Source of the DNA: a bacterium
GTDB taxonomy: Bacteria > Bdellovibrionota_C > UBA2361 > SZUA-149
Assembly (NCBI GenBank): GCA_003230795.1
Contig: QIGM01000524.1
Coordinates: 1 to 6,291, forward strand
Direction of reading: 5' to 3'
DNA: 6,291 nt
Shown in pieces: positions 1 through 6,291 of this stretch. The translations under genes were made by a program, and so were the position numbers. The notes under the pieces were generated by a model. That model was not told the origin of the DNA, made no database searches, and was given only the letters and a program-made list of their open reading frames with translations. How positions within the stretch are numbered: position 1 is the first letter of the stretch; each line of letters starts with the position of its first letter.

Positions 1-1
1 T

Positions 2-1087
2 TTTGCCTATTTCACTTATGCATTTTTGCGCGAGCCTGAAGGGGAGTCTCTTTTTGGAGCCGCTTTTTCAGCGGCGATGCTTGTATGTGTGAAAGAGACT
101 TTTGTTATTACTGGATTCTCCGTACTATTGGCCCTTCTAGTTGCTGATCCGAAACGCTTTCGGCTTGCAGTTGCTTGGCTGTTCAGGCGCTGGCGTCTTT
201 TTTGTCTCGGGCTATTTGGCGCGCTTAGTATCATTGTTTACGTCTACTCAGCCGCCTTTCGTTGGGCAGACGGCATCTACGAGCTGCTCGCGGCAGTACC
301 GCAATGGATCGGGCGCAGCACTTCTGACGTGGGGCATCATAAAGCCTTCGGATACTACTTTTTTGACGTCTTGCTTCAGGGAGAATGGACGTTGGTTTGG
401 AGCTTTGTTTTTGCGGCGCTGATTTTGGGAACGGTCCTAGTGCTAGGCGCCGCGAGGTCTGAGGGCTTATGGGATTATAAGCGTCTTGCAGTATTTTTCG
501 GTGTTTGGACCCTAGTCAGTTTCCTTATCTATTCTTTCATTCCCTACAAAACGCCCTGGCTAGTCTGCAATATCACTCTACCTGCTTTGTTGTTTGTCGT
601 GGCCGTGCTTGAGGTTGCTGCTCAGTCGATTGGAATTACAAAGAAGCTGCCTCTAGTGATACTGACAGTTTTTTCTGCCTCAAGCCTCTACGCAGCGCTT
701 CCGTTGAATTACCGAAGCCTTCCAATCCCGACGCAGGCGATAGAGGTAGCGGGTAGCCTTCCATTCGGTAACGGCAATCCGTTCTCTTACGTTCATACCG
801 AGGCAGAAGCGCTGGATTTAGTCGCAGCAGCAAATAGCTATTGGGAAGAGCACCCGAGTGCGCGTGCTCTGATCGCTACTAAGGGGTATTGGCCGATCCC
901 TTTTTACCTTCGGGATAGAAAAGCGAACATTCGATATCTTGAAACCTCCGATCTGGATCGGTTTGAGGAGACGAATTCGATCATAATCACCTCGTCTTTT
1001 GAAAAATGGTCTCCAGAAGGCTGGGAGCGCCAAGTGTTCCCATTGAGCAACTACAGGAAGCTCGCGTTGTATTTGAAGAGAGACTAA
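2..1087 (+). CDS. TIGR03663/Agl23-family membrane protein (GT-C-like glycosyltransferase), 5'-truncated by window edge
   Basis: The reading frame is open from base 2 to the TAA at 1085-1087, giving 361 visible residues. The start lies upstream of the window, and the TTG at 26 is only an internal Leu codon. About six hydrophobic segments are visible (roughly residues 17-48, 61-79, 129-149, 163-181, 186-206, 215-233), followed by a soluble C-terminal domain of about 120 residues. Family-like motifs are KET (31-33) after a membrane segment, DVGHHKAFGYYFF (109-121), IPYKTPW (180-186), NPFSYVHT (259-266) and GYWPIPFYLRD (295-305). I recognise this combination from TIGR03663 proteins, which NCBI names flippase activity-associated protein Agl23 and which resemble dolichyl-phosphate-mannose mannosyltransferases. 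Members are inner-membrane proteins presumed to use polyprenyl-phosphate-linked sugars; the exact substrate is unknown. The N-terminal membrane region, where GT-C catalytic acids normally sit, is off the window, so activity cannot be judged. The gene converges on clpB with a 25-bp gap. Family assignment is from memory of motifs, not a search. Confidence 0.8.
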   Translation, partial: FAYFTYAFLREPEGESLFGAAFSAAMLVCVKETFVITGFSVLLALLVADPKRFRLAVAWLFRRWRLFCLGLFGALSIIVYVYSAAFRWADGIYELLAAVPQWIGRSTSDVGHHKAFGYYFFDVLLQGEWTLVWSFVFAALILGTVLVLGAARSEGLWDYKRLAVFFGVWTLVSFLIYSFIPYKTPWLVCNITLPALLFVVAVLEVAAQSIGITKKLPLVILTVFSASSLYAALPLNYRSLPIPTQAIEVAGSLPFGNGNPFSYVHTEAEALDLVAAANSYWEEHPSARALIATKGYWPIPFYLRDRKANIRYLETSDLDRFEETNSIIITSSFEKWSPEGWERQVFPLSNYRKLALYLKRD

Positions 1088-1090
1088 GCT

Positions 1091-1111
1091 GACCTTCTAC
1101 GGCGCTAGGTC
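1091..1111. terminator. Small inverted repeat in the convergent gap, possible weak bidirectional terminator
   Basis: GACCT (1091-1095) and AGGTC (1107-1111) form a perfect 5-bp stem around an 11-nt loop, between the stop codon of the membrane-protein gene (1085-1087) and the stop codon of clpB (1113-1115). The position is right for a shared terminator. However, the stem is short, the loop is long and neither strand shows a T-run after it, so it is not a canonical intrinsic terminator. It may be chance. Confidence 0.2.
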
Positions 1112-1112
1112 G

Positions 1113-3749
1113 TTAGGCGACTGAGAGCATGGGTTTAGGGTCTTGCTTCGTCATTACGACAAGCGCGCCGTCCTCTACATCGACGAGAACTGAACTCTCA
1201 TCTGCAAGCTCTCCAGCGATTATCGCCCGACCGATTTTAGTCTCCAAGGTTCTTTGGATATAGCGTTTCAAGGGACGGGCTCCGTAGGCCGGGTCGAAGC
1301 CGGCGTCGGCGATAAATTCTATCGCTTTCTCACTCAGAGTGAGAGAAATTCGTTGTTCTTCGAGTCTCGCGGCGAGCTCTTTGATGAGAAGAGAAACGAT
1401 TTTTTCTATCTCTGGCTTACTGAGCGGCTTAAACAGCACAATATCATCGACACGATTCAGAAACTCGGGGCGAAAGCCTTGACGAAGTTCGAGCATGACT
1501 TTCTCTCGGGTAGCATCCCTAATTTCTCCATCATCAGTAAGCCCTTCGAGTAGGTGAGGTGAGCCGATATTAGACGTCATAATTACAACCGTATTTTTGA
1601 AATTTACGGTGCGGCCTTGAGAGTCGGTAATGTGGCCGTCGTCAAGAACTTGAAGCAGAATGTTGAATACATCGGGATGCGCTTTTTCGATTTCATCAAA
1701 GAGCACAACCGAGTAAGGCTTACGCCGTATGGCTTCGGTTAGCTGTCCGCCTTCTTCGTATCCGACGTATCCCGGAGGAGCTCCCACAAGGCGAGAGACC
1801 GAGTGTTTCTCCATATACTCACTCATGTCGATTCGAACCATGTTCTCTTCGGTGTCAAAGAGGGTTGCTGCGAGAGTTCGTGCAAGCTCCGTTTTTCCAA
1901 CACCAGTAGGCCCAAGAAATATGAAAGAGCCGATAGGACGTTTTGGGTCTTTAATACCGGCACGAGCGCGAATCACCGCATCTGCAACGAGCGAGACAGC
2001 TTCCTCTTGTCCGATCACACGTTCATGCAACACGGAGTCGAGTTTCAATAATTTCTCTCGCTCGCCTTCAACAAGTCGAGTGACGGGGATGCCTGTCCAA
2101 AGTGCAACAATCTCAGCGATTTCATCTTCAGTTACCTCCTCACGTAGCAGACGCATTTCGGAATGCCCATCAGAGAGAACCTTCTCTTGCTCTTTTAGTT
2201 CTTTTTCTAAGGTAGGGAGTTTGCCGTGGCGAAGCTCTGCCACTTTGTCGAGGTTGTAGTCGAGTTCAGCCTTTTCGGCATCTCGCTTGAGCTGCTCAAT
2301 TTCTTCGCGCAGAACCTGGACCTTTTGAATCGCCGACTTTTCGTTTTCCCACTGCGCGCGCATGGTATCTGATTTAGCACCAAGCTCAGCTAAGTCCTTG
2401 CGAAGAATGCTGAGGCGCTCCTTGCTTGCCGAGTCTTTTTCTTTTTTGAGCGCGGCTTCTTCAATCTCTAGCTGCATAACGCGACGGGTAACTTCATCCA
2501 ATTCGGCAGGGAGTGAGTCGATTTCGGTGCGAATCATGGCGCAGGCTTCGTCTACGAGATCGATTGCCTTGTCTGGTAGAAAACGGTCAGTGATGTAGCG
2601 ATGCGATAAGGTGGCAGCGGAGACAAGCGAATTGTCTTGAATCTTGACCCCGTGGTGAACCTCAAAGCGTTCTCGTAGGCCGCGGAGAATTGAAATCGTG
2701 TCTTCAACGCTGGGTTGGTCGACAAGCACTGGTTGAAATCTTCGTTCAAGGGCGGCGTCTTTCTCGATATAAGTTCTATACTCATCAAGCGTTGTTGCGC
2801 CGATGCAGTGTAGTTCGCCACGAGCGAGCATTGGCTTTAGCAGATTGCCAGCATCCATCGCACCTTCTACTTTTCCCGCACCAACGATTGTGTGGAGTTC
2901 GTCGATGAAGAGAAGAATTCTGCCTTCTGCTTCTTTTACTTCTTTTAGTACTGCTTTAAGCCGCTCTTCAAATTCGCCGCGAAATTTTGCACCAGCAACT
3001 AGTGCACCCATGTCGAGTGAGAAAACAGTTTTGTCTTTCAGTCCTTCGGGAACATCGCCACGAACGATTCTCTGTGCGAGTCCTTCTACTATTGCTGTTT
3101 TACCAACGCCAGGTTCGCCAATTAGCACAGGGTTGTTCTTTGTTTTTCGCGAAAGTATGCGAATGGTACGACGGATTTCAGCGTCACGTCCGATAACAGG
3201 GTCGAGTTTGTTACTCCGTGCCTCTTCGACTAAATCTAGTCCATACTTACCGAGTGCGTCATAGGTCGCTTCGGGATTTGAGCCTTGCACTCGTTGATTG
3301 CCTCTGACTTCCATTAGGGCGCTGAGGAAGCGGTCGCGATTGATGCCGTATTCACGGAATATCTTTCCGGCTGGAGTCTTCGAGCCTTCGGAGATGAGTG
3401 CGATAATGAGGTGCTCGACCGAGATGTACTCGTCCTTTAGTCGTTTCGCTTCTGATTCCGCGCTCGTTAAGAGTTTTTGCAGGCGCTGAGTAATATAGAT
3501 CTTTCCAGCTTCAGTGCCAGAGCCAGTAACCTTTGGTCGGCGTGCGAGCTCTTCTTCTACTTTCGCGAGGAACTCTTTCTCTTCGACGTCCATCTTTGTT
3601 AGTAGGCGAGGGAAGAGACCTTGATCTTGCTCCAGTAGTGCAAGCAACAGATGTTCGCCGTCAACTTCCTGGTTGCTCAGGCGCACACTTATGGACTGCG
3701 CTTCTGAGAATGCCTCTTGGCATTTTTGCGTAAGCTTTGACATGTCCAT
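1113..3749 (-). CDS. clpB: ATP-dependent protein disaggregase ClpB (Hsp100)
   Basis: The gene encodes 878 residues, close to the usual 850-880 for ClpB. Domains in order: an N-domain with two Clp repeats (about 5-60 and 85-135); AAA+ D1 with Walker A GEPGVGKT (211-218), Walker B LLFIDE (279-284) and the arginine pair R336-R337; a long coiled-coil M domain (about 410-535) that separates ClpB from ClpA/ClpC; AAA+ D2 with Walker A GPTGVGKT (613-620), Walker B VLFDE (682-686), the pore loop with Y661 in GYVGYEEGG and sensor-2 GARPLKR (823-829); and a small C-terminal domain. All catalytic residues are present. ClpB is a cytosolic hexamer that threads aggregated proteins through its pore with DnaK/DnaJ. 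The pore loop 1 aromatic is Phe256 ([12 protein letters not shown]) where E. coli has Tyr. The ATG at 3749 is chosen over the second ATG at 3743 because GGAGG sits 7 nt before it. It is the second gene of a dnaJ-clpB operon and probably shares its promoter. Confidence 0.98.
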   Translation of the reverse strand: MDMSKLTQKCQEAFSEAQSISVRLSNQEVDGEHLLLALLEQDQGLFPRLLTKMDVEEKEFLAKVEEELARRPKVTGSGTEAGKIYITQRLQKLLTSAESEAKRLKDEYISVEHLIIALISEGSKTPAGKIFREYGINRDRFLSALMEVRGNQRVQGSNPEATYDALGKYGLDLVEEARSNKLDPVIGRDAEIRRTIRILSRKTKNNPVLIGEPGVGKTAIVEGLAQRIVRGDVPEGLKDKTVFSLDMGALVAGAKFRGEFEERLKAVLKEVKEAEGRILLFIDELHTIVGAGKVEGAMDAGNLLKPMLARGELHCIGATTLDEYRTYIEKDAALERRFQPVLVDQPSVEDTISILRGLRERFEVHHGVKIQDNSLVSAATLSHRYITDRFLPDKAIDLVDEACAMIRTEIDSLPAELDEVTRRVMQLEIEEAALKKEKDSASKERLSILRKDLAELGAKSDTMRAQWENEKSAIQKVQVLREEIEQLKRDAEKAELDYNLDKVAELRHGKLPTLEKELKEQEKVLSDGHSEMRLLREEVTEDEIAEIVALWTGIPVTRLVEGEREKLLKLDSVLHERVIGQEEAVSLVADAVIRARAGIKDPKRPIGSFIFLGPTGVGKTELARTLAATLFDTEENMVRIDMSEYMEKHSVSRLVGAPPGYVGYEEGGQLTEAIRRKPYSVVLFDEIEKAHPDVFNILLQVLDDGHITDSQGRTVNFKNTVVIMTSNIGSPHLLEGLTDDGEIRDATREKVMLELRQGFRPEFLNRVDDIVLFKPLSKPEIEKIVSLLIKELAARLEEQRISLTLSEKAIEFIADAGFDPAYGARPLKRYIQRTLETKIGRAIIAGELADESSVLVDVEDGALVVMTKQDPKPMLSVA

Positions 3750-3751
3750 AT

Positions 3752-4756
3752 CTATTCCTCCCTCGGCCTAAAATCTGAAACTTCTTGGAGCAGCTCGTAC
3801 GCCTTCTGTTCTTGCTCGGATAGTTTTGTGGGCACTACTATTGATGTTTCAACGATAAGATTGTCATGTGTTCCATTCTTCTTCGGTAAGCCTTTCCCCT
3901 TCACGCGAAGCTGTTTTCCGCTGGGAGTGCCCGGAGGAATGTTCATTGTGACCGCCCCGTCGAGTGTCGGAACTCTCACCTTCGCGCCAAGTGCGGCTTC
4001 TGAAGGAGAAATTCTAAGCGTACTAAAGAGACGTTGACCCTCTGCTCGGAATTTTAAATCTTTTGCAAAACGAATTTTAAGTAAGAGATCACCTGCTGCG
4101 CCACCAGCCATTCCTTGACCGCCTTGTCCAGCGAGACGAATTACCTTGCCGTCGGTAATGCCTGCAGGAATCTTCACTTGATAGCTCTTTACTTTACGTT
4201 CTGGAACTCCGCTTTCGGTTTGTTCATTTACTTCAAAAGAAATTGTTTTCGTTTCTCTTTTGTATACATCGCGTAGGGTGACTGTAAGTTCTGCTTCATG
4301 TGAGGGGCCAGCTTGCGGGCGTGCTCCCATGCCTCCACCAAAACCTCCCCGTGCGGCACCACCTGAGTCCCCAAAAATCGAATTAAAAAAATCACTAAAT
4401 CCGGCCCCACCATTCTGCCCTGCGCCCGCACCGCGGGCTCCGGGTCTTACTCTAGGCCCTTGGCCTTGTGCTCCGCCAAACTGAGCGAAAATATCATCCC
4501 ATCCCGGGGGAGGGCTGAAGTTTTGTCCGTTCTTCCAGTTCTGGCCGAGAGCATCATATTTTTTTCGATTCTCCTCGTCCTTAAGGACCTCATGCGCCTC
4601 GTTAAGTTGCTTAAACTTGTCCTCAGCCTCTGGTTCTTTGTTGAGATCAGGGTGATACTTTCTTGCCAGTGACCTATAGGCCTTCGTAATCTCCTCTGGG
4701 GAGGAAGAACGGGCGACACCGAGGGTCTCGTAGTAATCTTGGAATGTTACAGACAC
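3752..4756 (-). CDS. dnaJ: Class B (zinc-finger-less) DnaJ/CbpA-type Hsp40 co-chaperone
   Basis: The protein has 334 residues. An N-terminal J domain (about 6-70) carries the HPD tripeptide at 35-37 within a basic helix II ([10 protein letters not shown]), the site that stimulates DnaK ATPase. A Gly/Phe-rich linker follows (about 93-150) with hydrophobic patches DDIFAQF (87-93) and DFFNSIFG (122-129). The two beta-barrel substrate-binding C-terminal domains run from about 152 to 312. There are no Cys-x-x-Cys-x-Gly-x-Gly repeats, and I find no cysteine at all, so this is a CbpA-like class B protein rather than classical DnaJ. The symbol is given in that broad sense. It is cytosolic and should present unfolded or aggregated clients to DnaK and, through it, to ClpB. 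The start is GTG: an in-frame TGA lies just upstream and the J domain needs this N terminus. The clpB start follows its stop by only 2 bp. No dnaK, grpE or cbpM is present in the window. Confidence 0.93.
   Translation of the reverse strand: MSVTFQDYYETLGVARSSSPEEITKAYRSLARKYHPDLNKEPEAEDKFKQLNEAHEVLKDEENRKKYDALGQNWKNGQNFSPPPGWDDIFAQFGGAQGQGPRVRPGARGAGAGQNGGAGFSDFFNSIFGDSGGAARGGFGGGMGARPQAGPSHEAELTVTLRDVYKRETKTISFEVNEQTESGVPERKVKSYQVKIPAGITDGKVIRLAGQGGQGMAGGAAGDLLLKIRFAKDLKFRAEGQRLFSTLRISPSEAALGAKVRVPTLDGAVTMNIPPGTPSGKQLRVKGKGLPKKNGTHDNLIVETSIVVPTKLSEQEQKAYELLQEVSDFRPREE
3756..3762 (-). promoter_or_regulatory. Strong Shine-Dalgarno of clpB, inside the 3' end of dnaJ
   Basis: Read on the minus strand, GGGAGGA (GGAGG at 3761-3757) lies 7 nt before the ATG at 3749. 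It overlaps the last Glu and Arg codons of the J-protein gene, whose TAG is at 3754-3752. This fixes the clpB start and suggests that ribosomes finishing dnaJ feed translation of clpB. Confidence 0.8.
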
Positions 4757-4761
4757 GGATT

Positions 4762-4765
4762 TCCT
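4762..4765 (-). promoter_or_regulatory. Ribosome binding site of the GTG-started dnaJ
   Basis: On the minus strand AGGA (4765-4762) lies 5 nt before the GTG at 4756-4754. It supports the non-ATG start, which is also the first possible start after the upstream in-frame TGA. Confidence 0.6.
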
Positions 4766-4766
4766 A

Positions 4767-4795
4767 TTGTTTCAGTCTTACTATTTTCATATAAG
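4767..4795 (+). promoter_or_regulatory. Candidate sigma70-type promoter of the GT2 gene, overlapping the dnaJ promoter
   Basis: On the plus strand TTGTTT (4767-4772), a 17-bp spacer and TATAAG (4790-4795, 5 of 6 to TATAAT) form a plausible promoter. Transcription would start near 4802, about 40 nt before the ATG at 4844. The -35 is weak. Its -10 shares bases 4790-4793 with the opposite-strand -10 of dnaJ. Confidence 0.4.
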
Positions 4796-4816
4796 CATCG
4801 ATCGGGCGCTTGTCAA
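4788..4816 (-). promoter_or_regulatory. Sigma70-type promoter of the dnaJ-clpB operon
   Basis: On the minus strand a perfect TTGACA (4816-4811) is followed by a 17-bp spacer and TATATG (4793-4788), which matches TATAAT at 4 of 6 positions. Transcription would start near 4780, leaving a leader of about 25 nt before the GTG, with a good Shine-Dalgarno in it. I saw no CIRCE operator (TTAGCACTC-N9-GAGTGCTAA) and no sigma32-type pair on this strand. On sequence grounds the operon looks served by the housekeeping sigma factor rather than by a recognisable heat-shock element. This is pattern matching only. Confidence 0.6.
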
Positions 4817-4843
4817 AAGCTACGGGCTTGAAACTACAGAGAA

Positions 4844-6291
4844 ATGTCTGAGTTTAACCGTCTCTATCAGGCCCACAATTGCTCCTCCTTGCCGAGCTTT
4901 TACTATGAGCCCCTTTCAATATATCGGAGACCTCTCATGCTAGGCGTGGCGGAGCTTTTGGTCGACGTCCTGGGTAAGGTGCTGCCAGCCAGCCAGCGTC
5001 AGAAGCTCGATAATCGACTCCTTCTAGCGCGAGCTCGGGCAAGGGTGAGCATACCTATCTCGGAAACGACCGTATTTGCCAAGAGCAAGGAGAACAGAAA
5101 GCGCTTTGAAAAAAACCTATTTGCCGGGGACCGTACGGCAGAGCCTGAGTCACTTCCTAAGTATTCGCTTCTTATCACCCTAAGGAATGAAGCCGAGAGC
5201 ATTACTGAACTCCTTGACTCCATTCTCCTCCAGACCGCAGCCCCGAGCCAGGTGGTGCTTTGTGATGGTGGTTCTAGTGACGGAACCGTTTCGCTGATTG
5301 AGAAGTGGGAGCAAACTCATTCAGAACGATCCTGGGAGCTTCAGTTATTAAAGGCAGGAGACGTGTCAATTGCGCGAGGGAGGAACCTTGCTGCCAGAGA
5401 AGCTACCGAGGAGATATTTCTCTTCACGGACGCTGGTGTCGATCTGGCGAAGGATTGGGCTGAACTACTTCTTCAGCCGTTCTACTTTGACCCTGAGACT
5501 GAAGTTTCGATGGGATGGTATCGAGCGATTTGTAAGACTCAATTTCAAAAGGCCCTCGCGGAGTTTATCGTTCCGAATATTGCCGCCATTCAGCCAGAGA
5601 CATTTTTGCCTTCAGCGAGATCGCTTGCAGTTCGACGGGCCCCATTTTTTTCTGTTGGCGGATATCCGGAACACCTAACCAAGGCAGGTGAAGATAGTCT
5701 TTTCGATTTCTACCTAAAGACGGTGGTAAAAAAAGTTGCCTTCTGCCCCGATGCGCTTAGCATGTGGCGCATGCCCGTAAGCTATTTTTCGCTCGCGCGG
5801 ACTATCCGAGGCTACGCGAGAGGCGATGCGGAGGGAGGAATTATTGTTTGGGGTTACTACCTCGAACTGTTGGGGCGTATCTGGCCTCCTATGCTCGAAT
5901 TACTACTGGCGGAGCTTGTTTTCTGGCTTGGGTTTGCAACAAACAGCAACTTAGTCTTGCTCTGTTCTGCGGCCCTAGGCTTTAGCGGTTTATATCGGTT
6001 TTATCGGTTAATCTCAGCCTATGGAGCGGGAAGCGGCAAGGTCTCCAAGGCGTATCGACTTGGCGCGGTGAGTACGCTTGTTATTAATCAAGCGCTTGGC
6101 TTTATTGTCGGCTATTTGGAGCGCCCGGCTGCAGAGAGAAGAAGAATCGCCACTGCTACTAAAGGGCATTTGTTGCTTCTGCTTCCTGCGCCTTTTGTTT
6201 TTGCTCAAGATCGAGAAAAGACGGAGCTGGTGGAACGATTACTATCAGACTCCTGGTATCTTTCCTGCGTGACACCGGATACGACCGATGC
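4844..6291 (+). CDS. Family 2 glycosyltransferase with C-terminal membrane segments, 3' end beyond the window
   Basis: The frame is open from the TGA at 4829 to the window end, giving 482 full codons from ATG 4844. The GT-A domain starts near residue 106 (KYSLLITLRNEAES) and shows LCDGGSSDGT (139-148), FTDAGVD (194-200, in the DxD position), LPSARSLAVRR (255-265), VGGYPE (271-276) and GEDSLFDF (282-289). These match GT2 enzymes that transfer sugar from a nucleotide-sugar, commonly for surface polysaccharides or lipid-linked glycans; donor and acceptor cannot be told. Hydrophobic stretches at about 351-365, 368-386 and 406-424 suggest membrane anchoring. Residues 441 onward (HLLLLLPAPFVF) start what may be another domain. 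The start is uncertain. ATG 4844 has only a poor, too-close AGAGAA; ATG 4937 has GGAG 7 nt upstream and would remove 31 residues. I keep 4844 because the extension reads like coding sequence (18 of 31 third positions are G or C). The gene is divergent from dnaJ. Confidence 0.85.
   Translation, partial: MSEFNRLYQAHNCSSLPSFYYEPLSIYRRPLMLGVAELLVDVLGKVLPASQRQKLDNRLLLARARARVSIPISETTVFAKSKENRKRFEKNLFAGDRTAEPESLPKYSLLITLRNEAESITELLDSILLQTAAPSQVVLCDGGSSDGTVSLIEKWEQTHSERSWELQLLKAGDVSIARGRNLAAREATEEIFLFTDAGVDLAKDWAELLLQPFYFDPETEVSMGWYRAICKTQFQKALAEFIVPNIAAIQPETFLPSARSLAVRRAPFFSVGGYPEHLTKAGEDSLFDFYLKTVVKKVAFCPDALSMWRMPVSYFSLARTIRGYARGDAEGGIIVWGYYLELLGRIWPPMLELLLAELVFWLGFATNSNLVLLCSAALGFSGLYRFYRLISAYGAGSGKVSKAYRLGAVSTLVINQALGFIVGYLERPAAERRRIATATKGHLLLLLPAPFVFAQDREKTELVERLLSDSWYLSCVTPDTTD
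4926..4929 (+). promoter_or_regulatory. Shine-Dalgarno-like GGAG supporting the alternative GT2 start at 4937
   Basis: GGAG at 4926-4929 lies 7 nt before the in-frame ATG at 4937. It is a better ribosome site than anything before ATG 4844, so the true protein may begin MLGVAELLVD. The conserved GT-A core is unaffected by the choice. Confidence 0.4.

Noticed and set aside
1729..2259. 176-codon open frame on the plus strand opposite clpB
   Set aside because: It is antisense to the D2 and M-domain coding region of an intact, highly conserved clpB. Its Ser/Arg-rich translation is typical of a codon shadow and it shows no recognisable motif.
2803..3264. 153-codon open frame on the plus strand opposite clpB D1
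   Set aside because: Same register as the shadow above relative to clpB, Ser/Pro/Arg-rich, with no family resemblance.
4817..4829. AAGC-TACGG-GCTT inverted repeat just upstream of the dnaJ -35
   Set aside because: Only a 4-bp stem. Expected by chance and unlike any operator I can name.
4827..4833. CTTGAAA, a match to the sigma32 -35 element, pointing toward the GT2 gene
   Set aside because: No CCCCAT-like -10 follows at the required 12-15 bp; that stretch is already the start of the GT2 reading frame. It also faces away from the chaperone genes.
4905..4943. 12-codon upstream reading frame (MSPFQYIGDLSC) whose stop overlaps the alternative GT2 ATG at 4937
   Set aside because: It has no ribosome site of its own and lies within the likely longer GT2 coding frame. 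Too short to support as a leader peptide.
5370..5678. 102-codon open frame on the plus strand inside the GT2 region
   Set aside because: It lies in another frame of the GT2 gene, whose own frame encodes all the recognisable GT-A motifs through this stretch.

Overview
This window is an ordinary chromosomal segment of a Gram-negative-type bacterium with mid-range GC, estimated by eye at just under 50%. It holds four protein genes, two of them cut by the window edges. The lineage cannot be fixed from sequence alone. A TIGR03663/Agl23-type membrane protein, a zinc-finger-less J protein and a ClpB with long M domain would suit a Verrucomicrobiota/PVC member or a former-deltaproteobacterial lineage, but this is inference. 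No rRNA, tRNA, CRISPR array, insertion sequence, integrase or phage gene was seen.

Layout: (1) bases 2-1087, plus strand, are the 3' part of a multi-pass membrane protein of the TIGR03663 (Agl23) GT-C-like glycosyltransferase family. (2) A 25-bp convergent gap carries a small inverted repeat. (3) Bases 4756 down to 1113, minus strand, form a two-gene chaperone operon: a class B (zinc-finger-less) DnaJ-type co-chaperone followed 2 bp later by the disaggregase ClpB, whose Shine-Dalgarno lies inside the last dnaJ codons. (4) An 87-bp divergent intergenic region holds a strong sigma70-like promoter for dnaJ-clpB (exact TTGACA, 17-bp spacer) and a weaker plus-strand promoter candidate sharing the same AT-rich -10 block. 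(5) From 4844 to the window end, plus strand, runs a family 2 glycosyltransferase with C-terminal membrane segments, open at the right edge. It may continue into a second domain.

How the genes work together: the J protein delivers aggregated substrates to DnaK (not in this window) and ClpB threads them out, so their tight coupling makes functional sense. The two flanking plus-strand genes both look like surface-polysaccharide or lipid-linked glycan enzymes. The chaperone operon therefore sits, in opposite orientation, between two glycosylation genes. I saw nothing that amounts to a new system. The points worth a second look are the overlapping divergent promoters, the J-protein/ClpB pairing, and the unusual ends of the GT2 protein.
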